Made by a program: the position numbers and the translations under genes
The notes under the pieces: model-generated
What the model saw: the letters and a program-made list of their open reading frames with translations, nothing else
The model's database searches: none
Told to the model about the DNA's origin: nothing
DNA from: Adiantum capillus-veneris
Lineage: Eukaryota; Streptophyta; Polypodiopsida; Polypodiales; Pteridaceae
Direction of reading: 5' to 3'
Assembly (NCBI GenBank): GCA_014529385.2
Contig: CM043969.1
Span: 18,524,446-18,584,445 of the forward strand
Length of the DNA stretch: 60,000 nucleotides
Shown here: positions 39,654 to 51,600 of the stretch, one piece after another
Layout: every line of letters begins with the position of its first letter
How positions within the stretch are numbered: the first letter of the stretch is position 1

Positions 39654-40459
39654 TGCACGAGAGATGAGAGCAGGTCTCCGAGTCTGAGAGTGTTTGTGAA
39701 GCATAGGGTCATATTTATAGCTTTTTTTTTGCATTCACACTATAAAACTGGCAGTTGCTTGTAGTCCAAGAAGTCCCCAGCCTCCATCTAGCACCACCTG
39801 CTGCTAAATCAGTGCCTGACAGGTCAGTAATCGCCTTCCCCAGCTCCTACCCATTTTAAAATTCAAAACTGTTAATTTTTAGGCTTATTTTATGTTTTTT
39901 TGGTAAATATCTCGGAAAATATCTAAGCGTTATAATGCAAGTCTTAAGCTTAAATGATTACTGAAAACCATTCAATTATTTTTGCAATTTAAATGCCAAT
40001 AAAACTTTCTAGGGGATCACGGTGTCATATTTTATCTGAATTTAGTTCTGAGAGTTCCTAGCTATAGGTTTGGCGTGCTTAAGATTCTAAAAATACCGAC
40101 TTTAACTGCTTTTGAGGTAGTGGTTTACCAGTTTGTACGTCCAATGCTCTCCATTAAAGCTTAGGGTTCATTTCCTTGCTATCTACTGGAAAGGTGGAAA
40201 CCTTACACTCACTATGCTTAGTGCAAGAGTGTCTTTTAGAATTCCTCCTTCACTTCATCTGACTTCAAAAACATAGACTTTGACTCTTATACTGACCTAT
40301 ATCAGACACAATGTAAATATGCTCAACTCTTTCAGGTTGAGTAATACCTAGAATAGCTAAGACTCTTAGACCATAGATAAGATTACTAGAAGCTTTGGGA
40401 CTAATGTCTTGCTCATTTAGTGGCTTAGCTATCCGACTTTAACTCTTATGCCATGTACA
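39654..40459 (-). other. Possible LTR and 3' non-coding part of older element H
   Basis: A minus-strand TATA-like CTATAAATAT (39720-39711) followed by CACAAACACTCTCAGACTCGG resembles an LTR promoter region that C may have entered. Beyond that I see no coding. Confidence 0.3.
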
Positions 40460-41955
40460 TTTAATGGCAACTTAGACGTACATGTTCAAGGCCAAAAACC
40501 CAATTCCATAGGTTCTTGAGATTTAGTCCTCTTCCATTGTTTTGATCTTTGGATGCCACCATTTTGTCTGGTAGTCTAGCATACTTTTGTTCCTCTTGAT
40601 TTGTTTGTTGTATGTTGATACTGCTTTGTGAAGCAGGTTCTACGGTTGTAGTAGGGACTGATGGAGCCTTTGCTCTATCTCTCATGAGAAGCGGTTGTAA
40701 ATGTTTGTGGGTTCTCTATGATTGAGTTTCCAATAGCAATTTTGGAACCCACCTTGATTTTGGTCTCCATGTGACCGTCTTTTGCATTTTCCCTTTTGCT
40801 ATGACTTGGTGGACACTAGGATTTGGTATCTATATTTGATTATTATCGTTGTAAAAGATTTTTTTCTTTTGGTAGTAAAAGACAAGGTATCCATCTGGAG
40901 GTTGTATCACCCTGGATTGTAATTGGCTTTTGTTGTCTCTTGGTTGTGATTGCTTGCCTTTCGGTGGAGGCTTGTGTTACATGATTGATTTTAGTTGTTC
41001 TAGGTTGAGCTAATACGTTTGGTAACCATATTTGAGAGTTACCTTCATAAAATCCTTGTGCTTTGAGTAGCTTGATTGGAATATTCTATTGCTTCACATG
41101 TCTTTGTTGGGTAGCTTGGTAGAAGTCTGACTTTAGTACCCATACTTGTTGCATTGCTTGTCTCTTTGAAGGTCTTTTATTTTGTCTTTTGTGGTTATTC
41201 TTTCTCCTTTTTGAGGTGTTTGTCTTTTGTTGATAGCTCAACTTTCTCTTTGTAGAATTCTTTTCTTGAGGTGAGTAGGTCCAGGCTATTACTTTAAGCT
41301 TTTTGGCCCAAACACTAGTGTTTCCTTGAAAGTGGCCTTGGGCAATGATTGACTCATTTGATGCTACCCACCCTATTACCTTGGTTGTTGAGGTTGAACT
41401 TGTGATTGGTGTATCCAAACTGGATATTTGACTTTGATGTGCTCTTTGGATACTAACACTTGGTTGATTCTTTTTAGCTTTTTTTGGAGGCTTTGTTGTG
41501 ATGGAAACTTTGGTTGATAAACTTTTTGCTTAGGTTTCCATTGCATTGTAGATGGTTTGGCTTTTGATGTAGAGGTTCCGTAGGAAGTTTGATAGAGACT
41601 GGTTGAAGATAAAGCTGACTTGTGATGTTGATCTACTTTAGTGTTTACTTTAGCTTTACCTTTTTCTATTATGGTTTGCATGGAATTGAGATGCTTTTGG
41701 AACTATTATTATTGTTATTGTTGAAGCATTTTGTTGTTGTTGAAAGATGATGTTCATCCAACTTTTTGTTAGGACCAGACTCTCTTTGACATGATGGGAG
41801 TCGATTATGTAGAAAGTGTCATTGAACTCCATATTACTCAACTTGAGCATGGCTTCTAGCATGCCAAGCTCTCGATATGCCCACCCAGATACAAATGCAG
41901 AGGCACTACCATTTCTACGTATTGGAACATTTATCATGAACACAATTTCCAACAC
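40460..41955 (-). pseudogene. Degraded relative of the WVPK-tail/protease region (element H)
   Basis: Minus-strand frames carry NDTFYIIDSHHVKESLVLTK near 41840-41760, like the second half of a retroelement protease (FHVID, LLGRPW). About 900 bp of basic repeats follow that echo element C's tail: KLKRINQVLVSKEHIKVKYP, then VWAKKLKVIAW, and QQVWVLKSDFYQATQ where C has IWVPK. Frames are broken often. Orientation and domain order agree with element C, so I infer an older element of a related kind. Confidence 0.45.
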
Positions 41956-42604
41956 ATGTAAACAAGCACCTAGACCCCATCTTGATGATTCTTAAGTCAC
42001 TACCCTCCAAGCACAAACCCAATTGCAAATGAACCCCATGCACGCACATTCATAGCCCAGCGACATAGGTGCCCAACTCATCACGTGAAAGCTCATACAT
42101 TAACATAAGGCGCTAACGCCTGCACACAAAAAAGGGACAACAAATAGATATAAATATGGATATCCTCAACAATTGCTTAATCTACCAAGGATCAATACAT
42201 AACATTTGGTCCAGTAGGTAATACCCATTAAGGTATAATTGTGTACACACCAGAAAGAACGATTCACAATAATTGATAAAAAGACCATGGTCGACCATCC
42301 CCAAGGATCTAATCCATGGTAATACCATCACATTTCCTACGAATGAGTCTAGCTTCATACTTGTCTACACTTTCCCTTACATGCTTGCTTCATCCTTAAT
42401 ATGCCAAGACTTCTTCGCTCTTCAGCTATGTCTCATATTGTTGTTGTCTAGACATAAGCCTCTAGTGTTAAGGACCTTACTGGGGCATCCTTTTTTAAAA
42501 CTGATTGATACTCATGAGCATCCCCTCTTGCCAAGGCACCATGTTGTCCTTGAACAAGCCTACATAACACATCTTTTGCCATTTTTGAGTGTTGATACAA
42601 ATTG

Positions 42605-43119
42605 TGTAACACCCCCAACCTTGAGATTGGGGCAACTTGATAGTTGTCCTTCCTTTATTCTCAAGTTCCATTGATGACACCTTATTCCAATTCAAAGATG
42701 CAAGGATACAAGAAATAGAAGTGAGGGAGTCCTATATCTTGGATGTAAGGGTCATACACCATAAGCCAAGACAATAACCCAAAGTTTATGATGAGATTTG
42801 TATCATATATCACAATAAAATCTCATTGACATCCTTAGGATATATAAACAATGCCCTTTTTCCCACATTTAAGAGTCACAAATGGCATGAATAATATCTT
42901 ATATGTGATATGACACTTATCCTTATCTAATTGGTACACTTGTGAAAAGTACCCAACTAATTAGGTCCACCCCATTCGTAGACATAGCTTCATTTGGAAC
43001 TAGTCTCACACTTTCCACACCGCACTCACCCATTTCTTTTGTTTTTAATTATTACCACATTGTTTACATGTATATTTAGGATTCCTTCATTAATTTTGGG
43101 CACAGGTATTGAACATGGT
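42605..43119 (+). repeat. Possible left end of the LTR of element D
   Basis: Starts TGTAACACCCCC, a classic plant LTR 5' end. Removing elements F and G joins this sequence smoothly to 52934 and beyond. No partner LTR is inside the window, so the right end is unknown. Confidence 0.4.
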
Positions 43120-43346
43120 TGTTGGAATTAGGGTTGCAGAGAAACACACACAGCTTGGAGAAGACGAAGGAAGCTCAAGGCACACAATAGAGAGTGTGTT
43201 ACTTAGTGTGCAATGGAAAGATAGATAGCCCTAGAGTGATGGGCGTATATACAATGCACAGGGGAAAAAACCTCCTAAAGAGGGAAAAAATGCCCCGGCG
43301 GTCCTAGTGTGTTCACACACATCACTACCACATGTATATGGTAACA
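43120..43346 (-). repeat. 3' LTR of element F
   Basis: 227 bp, minus strand from TGTTACCATATACATG to CCCTAATTCCAACA. One difference from the 5' LTR near 43260. Confidence 0.95.
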
Positions 43347-43421
43347 AATCCCCCCTGGAGTGATGCGGTGAACGAGAGCTGGCACATGAGTAAAGGGAAG
43401 TGCCATGCCCTGAGGACAGGA

Positions 43422-45932
43422 TCAGTCCACAAAGGGGAGTAAGCCCAAAGCTTTGCGGAAAGCTTCAAGCTTCTCACGAGACAATGCCTTTGTGAAAAGA
43501 TCTGCAAGGTTGTCCTGTGTTGGCACATAAGCCAAGCTGATCTCTCCTGCTGAGAGCCTCTCCCTGACATAGTGGTAATGCACCTCAATGTGCTTTGTGC
43601 GAGCATGAAAAACTGGGTTTCTCGCAACTGCCAATGCGCTCTGACTGTCAGTGTAGATAGTGTTGGCAGTGTCCTGTCCAACACCCAAGTCAGCCATAAG
43701 GCGTCTGAGCCATACACACTCAACCGTAGCTGTGAAGACTGCCCTGTACTCAGCCTCACAACTCGAAGTGGCCACAGTAGGTTGCTTCTTGCTCAACCAT
43801 GATATACATGAACTGCCAAGCATGAAACAAAAACCACTTGTGGACACTCGCGTGTCAAAACAACCAGCCCAATCTGAGTCCGAAAAAGCATGTAAGTCTG
43901 GCGGCAATGATCCCCCCTTGGGATAAAACAAGCCAAGATGTAAAGTGCCACTAAGGTAGCGGAAAATCCTCTTGACAGCCTGCCAATGCTTAGACCCTGG
44001 GCTATGCATAAATCTGCTGACCTGCGAGACTGCAAACTGAATATCTGGCCTCGTGTTGCATACATAAATGAGGCAGCCAACAACAGTTTGGTAAAGAGTG
44101 ACATCAGTAGGATCGCCAACATCATGTAGACTCAACTTCAAACCTATTTCCATGGGAGTGGCAATAGGTTTGCAATCCTCAAGTCCAAACTTACATAACA
44201 ATGTCTCTATGTAACTTTTCTGACACAAGGCAATACCACCATCACACTGCTTAAACTGTATACCCAAGTAATGATGCAACAGCCCCAAATCTTTCATCTT
44301 GAAAGTAGAATTCAAATCAGCCTTAAATTCAGCAATATGTCTCTCATTTGGTCCAGTGATCAGCAAATCATCAACATAAAGAACCACAATGAGAAATACA
44401 TCATCCTCACGCTTTACATACAATGTGCTTTCTGTTGGACTGTTACGAAAGCCTCGTTTAACCAAATGAGTGTCAGCTTTCTCATACCAAGCACGAGGAG
44501 ATTGCTTCAACCCATACAAAGCCTTCTTACATTTGCACACTTTGTCCTCTTGTCCTTTTATGACAAAACCGCGAGGCTGCGTTACATAAACTTCCTCAAA
44601 TATGTCACCATTCAAGAAAGCAGTAACAATGTCTGATTGATGTACATCCCAACCAAAATGAGCTGCCAATGCACATAGAAAACGTACAGTAGTCATACGA
44701 CAAGTGGGAGCAAAAGTCTCTTCATAATCTATGCCTTTTTGTTGTGCATAACCCTTTGCAACAAGTCGAGCCTTATGGCGATCGATCTCACCATCCGGCT
44801 TGCGTTTCAACTTGTAAACCCACTTCGTACCAATGGCCTTTTTGCCAGGAGGCAAATCACATAAAGTCCATGTGTCATTCTCTATAAGTGCATCATATTC
44901 TGATTTCATGGTAGCAATCCAATTTTCTGAATTCTGTGCTTCATCAAAAGACAGAGGCTCCTCAACATCATGTAAACTAGACACAGCCAAAGCATAACAA
45001 TCTGATGCATAAGATGCATGGCGAGAGCCTGAACGAGTACGACTAGATAAAGGTGCATCCAATTTACTGTCACGCAAAGTGTGCACCAGCCATTTTGGCA
45101 TACCTCTAGCCTGCTCATTTTCAGCCCTTTCCTCATCAAGTACATCATGTACATCTGCATCAGTAATAGGCTGTTCTAAAACATTTTCAGAAACCCCCAT
45201 AGGCTGTACATTTGCCTCATTGGAACTTACATTCGTATTTCCACCACTGAAAAGAGGCAACAAAGTGTCATAAATGTCCTGTGAGCTTACATTACTGTCT
45301 CTAGTACATGACAGCAAGGGCTGAACAGAATCTTCCACAAACACTACATCCCGTGAAACCAGATTTCGTTTTGTTTGCGGATGATACAACCTGTAACCTT
45401 TTCTTTCAGCACTATAACCAACAAAAATACATTTGACAGCCTTATCATCCAATTTTCTGCGCTGCACTTGTGGCACCAAAGCATATGCCAAACAGCCAAA
45501 AACACGCATGTGCTCAATAGAAGGCTTTCTATCATGCCATGCTTCATATGGAGTAATAGACTGCAAAGCTTTCGTAGGACACCTGTTAAGTACATAAGTG
45601 GCACACATGATGGCCTCAAGCCAAAAAGAATGCGGCAAAGCTTGACTTTTGACCATACATCGTGCCATTTCCGTTAGTGACCTGTTTTTCCTCTCAGCAA
45701 CACCATTTTGCTGAGGTGTATAAGGCACTGTACATTGGTGTTTTATCCCACGACTAGCCAGAAATGCATTAAATTCATGAGACATATACTCCCCCCCCTC
45801 GATCGGAACGGAGGGTGCCCATAGTACATTTTGAGACATTTTCAGCCATAGCCAAAAATTGTTTGAAGCACATAAAAACTTCGGACTTCGCTTTAAGCGG
45901 AAATACCCATGCATGCCTGGAGTAATCATCAA
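43422..45932 (-). pseudogene. copia pol: integrase C-part, reverse transcriptase, RNase H
   Basis: About 836 open codons; the true entry is by continuation from the upstream frame near 45790. Order: integrase core end (NGVAERKNRSLTEMARCM), the GKKAIGTKWVYKLKRKPDG block, RT (KARLVAKGYAQQKGIDYEET, DIVTAFLNGDIFEEVYV, KALYGLKQSPRAWYE, VVLYVDDLLITG with the YVDD active site), then RNase H (FSDSDWAGC, SCEAEYRA, IYTDSQSALAVARNP, RTKHIEVHYHYVRE, DNLADLFTKAL). All catalytic blocks look intact. It is a pseudogene only because a one-base G-run expansion separates it from gag. Confidence 0.9.
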
Positions 45933-47709
45933 TGAAAGTCACGAAGTACAGGTAATTGCCCAAGGACGGAGTTTGCATGGGCCCACAAACATCACTATGC
46001 ACAAGCTGCAACCTGCATGTGGCCCTAACTGAACCATCCTTTGGAAACTTAGAACGCTGCATTTTACCCAGAATACAGCCTTCACAAACATGTTTGACAG
46101 GTGCTTCAAGAGGCGGCAAAGAAGCAACCATATCAGATTTCTGCAAACGCAGCAAACTGGCAAAATTCAGATGACCAAAACGTGCATGCCAAAGTTTTGC
46201 ATCTGAAATAGCCCTTGAATCTGCAATAGCATTTGCAAAATTTTGTCCACACTTGTCATACAAAGTGAGCTTATATAGCCCACGGCACAAAAGCCTAGAT
46301 GCAACAATTTCATCACCAAAACTGAGATCATGAACTGTACATCTGTCATCCACAAATTTGACTACAAGTCCAAGTCTAGCAAGTGCGGATACAGACAAGA
46401 GATTCTTCTTGATCCCAGGTACATAAAGTGCATCAACAAGTGTGAAGGAACTGCCATTAGCAGCAGTGAGCACAATCTTTCCAACTCCCTGAACTGGATA
46501 AGAGGCGTTGTTGGCACAAGTGACTGAATTCCCATGAGGGACAGACTCGAGAGAGGTAAACAATTCACGATGTGAGGTAATGTGCTTTGTAGCACCACTG
46601 TCGAAATACCACACATGTGAATCTGCAGCAACTGACAAGCATGCATCATGGACAGCAGGATTGTAAATGCACTCTGCGCTAAAAGCCCATTCTGCATCAA
46701 CATCAGCATCACAATCTCCTTTCACAGAAGACTCAACAATGGCTGCATTTGTAGTGGAACCAGCATTTGCAGTGGAACCACCCTCTTTCTTCTTAGCCTC
46801 TTTGGCCTTTAACTTAGGACACGACTTGATCAAGTGATCATTGGCTTTACAATAATGGCAACGCATCTTCTTTTTGCCCTTATCACCAGAATTTCCAGAC
46901 GAAGTGCTGCCAGCAGAAGCATTAGGAACAGAATTTTTGCCACTCGCAGCAGAACCATAAGAAGTGGCTGCATTACTGTTACCACCCTTTCTTTGAGAAG
47001 CAATAAAAGCCTGTTCAACCGCACGCTGCCTAGTCCTGTTTTTTCTAGAAAGTGACTCTTGCAACAGCAATGTGCATAATGCATCAAACTTGACAACTTC
47101 AGGATTTCCTTGGGTCATGAGTTTCCAAGTACTAGCAAAAGTCTGGTAGGAATCTGGTAAGGCATCAAGAACAGTCTGCACAAGGGAACTGTCCGAAATG
47201 ACTTCACCTGCAGAAATGAGTTGCTCATTGATATCCTTGACACTAGCAAGGAAAGTGTCCATATCATCTTCCTCATGCATAATCTTCGACTCTAGCTCTT
47301 TACGCAGCAAAGCAATTTTAGCCTCATTGCAGCTTGCATAAAGACCTGCTAGAATATCCCAAGCCTGTTTTGCAGATTTTGCTGAACGGATGTGAGGAAT
47401 AATGGTGCGCTTCACAGACAACGCAATCAATGCATGAGCCTGCGCATCCTTAACATCCCAACGAGCTTGTTCTGCCGTAGGCAAAACAACTCTAACAGCT
47501 GCAATCCTTGCAGCAAGACCTGCAACATCCTCAACATCGCCTACATCTTCAGAACCAGGACGTACATCAATGCCCTGCACAATGTTCCAGACACCTTTTG
47601 ACACAAGAACATGTTGCATCATATAAGCCCACATAGGGTAGTTGTCCCCATCCAACCTTTCCTCAGCAGCAAACATCTTGAACACATCTGTGTTGTTGTT
47701 GTCAGCCAT
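45775..47709 (-). CDS. copia gag, protease and integrase N-part
   Basis: ATG at 47709 (MADNNNTDVFKMF) is preferred over the one at 47769 because gag homology begins there. The 644-codon frame contains a UBN2-like gag core (ERLDGDNYPMWAYMM, QAWDILAGLYAS), a CCHC knuckle CHYCKANDHLIKSC near residue 284, the protease motif WYFDSGATKHIT with D at about 370, the integrase zinc finger (HARFGHLN near 508, then CEGCILGKMQ), and the integrase core start VHSDVCGPMQTPS and FIDDYSRHAWVFPLK. It ends wrongly after LRSDRGGG because of the extra G; the pol continuation lies in the next frame. Confidence 0.9.
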   Translation of the reverse strand: MADNNNTDVFKMFAAEERLDGDNYPMWAYMMQHVLVSKGVWNIVQGIDVRPGSEDVGDVEDVAGLAARIAAVRVVLPTAEQARWDVKDAQAHALIALSVKRTIIPHIRSAKSAKQAWDILAGLYASCNEAKIALLRKELESKIMHEEDDMDTFLASVKDINEQLISAGEVISDSSLVQTVLDALPDSYQTFASTWKLMTQGNPEVVKFDALCTLLLQESLSRKNRTRQRAVEQAFIASQRKGGNSNAATSYGSAASGKNSVPNASAGSTSSGNSGDKGKKKMRCHYCKANDHLIKSCPKLKAKEAKKKEGGSTANAGSTTNAAIVESSVKGDCDADVDAEWAFSAECIYNPAVHDACLSVAADSHVWYFDSGATKHITSHRELFTSLESVPHGNSVTCANNASYPVQGVGKIVLTAANGSSFTLVDALYVPGIKKNLLSVSALARLGLVVKFVDDRCTVHDLSFGDEIVASRLLCRGLYKLTLYDKCGQNFANAIADSRAISDAKLWHARFGHLNFASLLRLQKSDMVASLPPLEAPVKHVCEGCILGKMQRSKFPKDGSVRATCRLQLVHSDVCGPMQTPSLGNYLYFVTFIDDYSRHAWVFPLKAKSEVFMCFKQFLAMAENVSKCTMGTLRSDRGGGVYVS

Positions 47710-48057
47710 GGTAAATGCTGCACCTGATGTGAAAACTGCCCGAAAATAGGAGAAATGGAGCGAGAACAACTTGTGCTATATAGCACAAACCGTAGAAGAC
47801 TATAAGGCACCTGTTATGCAGAAAACGGCACTGACAGAAAATCTGCACAAAATGACAAAATAGCCTGTGCAGTACTGCCCATAGTGGAAACGGAGGCCGA
47901 AATGAGCCCAAATCAAAATTCTGAGCAGACCGAGCTCTTCAAGCTCACCCAAAATATTTGTCGACCTGCAAACGCTCGCCAAAGCTCACTGAAATCGGAG
48001 AAAGTGAGCAGGCGTGTGCTGGAGCAGCTGGCGACTAAGCCCAGGAGGACGTGACCT

Positions 48058-48069
48058 GCTCTGATACCA
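48058..48069 (-). promoter_or_regulatory. Primer binding site of element F (tRNA-iMet)
   Basis: Minus strand TGGTATCAGAGC, two bases inside the 5' LTR. Confidence 0.92.
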
Positions 48070-48071
48070 AT

Positions 48072-48298
48072 TGTTGGAATTAGGGTTGCAGAGAAACACA
48101 CACAGCTTGGAGAAGACGAAGGAAGCTCAAGGCACACAATAGAGAGTGTGTTACTTAGTGTGCAATGGAAAGATAGATAGCCCTAGAGTGATGGGCGTAT
48201 ATACAATGCACGGGGGAAAAAACCTCCTAAAGAGGGAAAAAATGCCCCGGCGGTCCTAGTGTGTTCACACACATCACTACCACATGTATATGGTAACA
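48072..48298 (-). repeat. 5' LTR of element F
   Basis: 227 bp, same ends as the 3' LTR. TSD ATGGT follows at 48299-48303. Confidence 0.95.
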
Positions 48299-48314
48299 AT
48301 GGTTGGGTGTTTCT

Positions 48315-48478
48315 TGTCAGAACACGGGTCCTACGGGCAGGGCCCTACCCTAAGGGGGGGTCACGGACCCCGGCCACGGGCCAGCTAGCAGTGTGGACAG
48401 GGGATCCTAGGGCTAAGAGCCTATAAGTATGGGCGGTTGGGTGGAGGATCCAGGTCTCTAGCTCCTAGGGTATTAAAT
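48315..48478 (+). repeat. 5' LTR of element G
   Basis: From TGTCAGAACACGGG to about GGGTATTAAAT, followed by the primer site. Confidence 0.85.
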
Positions 48479-48490
48479 TGGTATCAGAGC
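48479..48490 (+). promoter_or_regulatory. Primer binding site of element G (tRNA-iMet)
   Basis: TGGTATCAGAGC immediately after the LTR. Confidence 0.9.
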
Positions 48491-48569
48491 AAGGTGGGAG
48501 GAGGAAGAAGGGAGCTATGGAAGAGGGGAGATGGAGGTCAACCATGGAGGTCTCGCATGGTGTTGGTAT

Positions 48570-48611
<42 letters not shown>

Positions 48612-51600
48612 GTAAGTGGCCATGGAGGAGCTTGATGGAGGCATGGAGATGGAGCCATGCATGAAGCATGCAAGACAGGCTTTGTCGAGAAAGGAGGGCC
48701 ATGAGAAGCGGCTCCTACAGAGCCGAGAGCAATCGAAGACTCCGCGTGAAACACTGCTAGAACACATGCTTGTGCCGGGGTCGACCTGCACGAAACTCCG
48801 CACAACCGGGATTGATGGATGCGCAACGGGGAGAGCTTGCGTTTTCGTCTCTGCCGTGAACGGATTCGACCATTGTAGGCGCGGTATCTTCTTCCTCTTG
48901 CTCTCGCGCGCTGCGCTGCCGCCATGGCTACTGCTTACATTTTTTGTTTTAGTGGGCGCCCTAATTTTGGGCACCCCCCCAATTAAGGGCCTTGGCCCAC
49001 GGTTCCACGGTTGCAAGCCTTGAGTTAATGGCATGCATGCATGGCATGGCTGCAAGATGCATGCACACCCTCGCCATGGCTTCGGCAGATAGCGTATGAC
49101 ACACCCGAGCAAATTTGTCGACCAACACAAATTTCGAGCAGAGCAAATGGCCAATACCAAAACTTGCAAAGCGCAGGCGAATTTCGGGGGATTTTGCAAG
49201 CTTTTGTGATTGTGTATCCACGGACTTTCGAAGGCGGATTTTTTCATCAATCAAGGAAGTTTTGCTGCATAAGACCGCAAGCATGCGAGGCAAGGCCGAC
49301 ATAATTTTTCCAAACACACGTTATGTGACCAACACGGTAAGTCGATTCATGTAATGAGGGATGCTCACTTGTTGACCTGATTGGCACGGCCATAGCAGTT
49401 GATTTGGAGCAGTTCAAGTTATGTGCCAAGCAAGCTCCTCGATTTCGGGAAGCTCTCTACACAACAGTTGACACACATGATATCGACAACCTGGCATATC
49501 GATTCGAGTAATTGATGAGGTATGCAGTAATTTTTTGATTTGGTTATGTAATCATTTGCACTTTGTTGGGTTTGAGAATGACAATTTATGCAGAGATTGC
49601 CGCCCAAGGGGTGTATTGGATTTTCAAGCATGGCTTGAAGGTTTTTACCACAAGGCTGTTATTTGAACTAGCCAATTCCGGTTCTCGGCATGGTTTGTCG
49701 AGCCATGCCGCAACTTTTGACGATTGCAGACAATTCGACACGGTCGATTTTTCATGTATGATCGACAAGGTCGACTCTCTTTGCTATGACATCTGTTGCT
49801 AATAGCATTTGTTAGTAATGAGGCCAGACATAGTTATATGAAGCATGGCTTCTCCTAAGTACCTGGATAGAGCATGCTCATCACAGGTTACATTTTGCTT
49901 CAAAGGCAAGTACTACGGCCAATTTTTCAGTATCTCAAGGAGACAGGCAGCAATTTGCTCTGCATGGCCGACTCCGTATCACTGTTTCTACAAGCCGACA
50001 TAGGTTACTTGCTTGACAAGGTCGATTATTTTTGTCATGCTATTGGCAGCCACATCAGTTGGCTATTAGCACCACCCGATTTAGGTGAAGCAAGGCTTCT
50101 ATTTATGTATCTTGCATAGTGACTCACCACGTTTGGCATATGCTATGAGCATACAAACTTGGGAAGGCTTTAGCAAACTGTTTACAAATTATTTCATTTC
50201 GTATACGACGCATGTATATGATACAAGAGGGCGTATATCCATGTTTACACTTTGTTTGGCAATGACTGTCATTGTGCAAAGCGAAGTGCTTTGGCAATTT
50301 TACATGAAGCATGGCTTCTCCCTTGTGCCAAGGTACTGCCCAATGACTTGGAGTCAAGGGCATTGGCACACAAGTTTGGGAAACTAGCAAATTAGGGAAT
50401 ATTCGCTCACACAATCCCTACCAATTTGGGTTGCTGTCAACATACAACAACACTTATTTCACAGGCAACGTGCCAATGCTAAGTAATTTTCATACAATCA
50501 CGACCCCTACAAGGAAGGTAGGTCCAGATGTGATACCTCTCTCAATGAGCGAGTCATACTGGACAATGGTGGAATGCTTATACGATAAGCTGCAGGTCAG
50601 GCATAAGCTATGTAAGAGCACACAGCTTGGGTGCACACTCTAAAAACTTCAGGAAGGTTCCTCAGCCCAGCATGCTCTTCTTCTCTCTCGTTCTCTCTCT
50701 CTTTACGGAAATATTGAAAATCTTCTAAGAAGCTTTTGATACGTGTTTTGCTCGTGAGTCAGCTTGAGCCAAGGTGCCCTAACTCTCAGCTAGCACGTGG
50801 CTAAGATGCTACTCAAATTAGTCTTCATCGGTTCGTCCATTGAACACTAATTTTCCCACGGGCTATGAGCCACACAGGCTAAGAGCCATTGTCAGGCCAA
50901 GGGTAAGACCCAACTATTGGCATTCTTTGGGTGATTGTTTTCAAGAGTGAACAGATCTACCCAGGGAAGTATACATCGACGTTAATCGACAAGCAAGGGT
51001 CTTGTCATTCAGGATGTTTACAGTGTCATTTTTGCACTACATGTTTTCAGTGCGACACTCAAGTTGAGTCTTTGATAAATCTTAAACTCACACCAGCTGC
51101 TCTCTACCACGGAGTATAGACGCAACAATCATTTGTGACAGCATGGCTGTCCATAAGAGATTGGTAGTTCACTTGTGTGGGTCTCCTGCTCTCTCTATAG
51201 CACTACGGAGTGTCTATGAACAGACTGTTTTGGGGTAAGACCCGACAGGTGAGTGCTACATCACAACTTCGGCATTAAGGATCACAATTTGATCTGCATT
51301 GAGGATCACAGTTTGATCTCTCCCAGTTAGACTTTCATGGAAAGAATTCTGCAATCTACCATGCGGTAGCAGACAACTTCAACTTTCAAGTTGATTTCAA
51401 TCATTATGTACACGGTTAACTCTGTTGGTTACTGTTACCTGCTAGTTGAGCAGTTTCTACAAAGGGTCTTACCAAGGGGTTTGACTACATAGATTTTAAC
51501 CAAAGGGGTTGGATTGTGAAGGCAACACCCACGGTTCCCAGTGCAATACTGTTTGTTTGTTCAGGTAGGAGATGTGCTCCTCTCCGTTTGCATACGAGTC

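Larger units (their letters stand above)
43120..48298 (-). mobile_element. Ty1/copia retrotransposon F, full length and very young
   Basis: 5179 bp with 227-bp LTRs (48298-48072 and 43346-43120) that differ at one base as I read them, flanked by TSD ATGGT (43115-43119 and 48299-48303). On the minus strand the primer site TGGTATCAGAGC (48069-48058) follows the 5' LTR and the polypurine tract CCAGGGGGGATT precedes the 3' LTR. Coding order gag, protease, integrase, RT, RNase H is that of copia. A single frameshift in a G run near 45791-45798 is the only lesion I see. The LTR identity implies recent insertion. Confidence 0.95.

Noticed and set aside
42273-42674. 133-codon plus-strand frame
   Set aside because: It crosses the probable LTR start at 42605 and has no recognisable motif.
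43572-43926. Plus-strand open frames over the copia RNase H, and others along 44271-47601
   Set aside because: Shadows of the minus-strand gag-pol frame, with no domain of their own.
48465-49250. A 261-codon minus-strand open frame in element G
   Set aside because: It includes an RERER microsatellite stretch and no known domain, and lies antisense in a retroelement leader.
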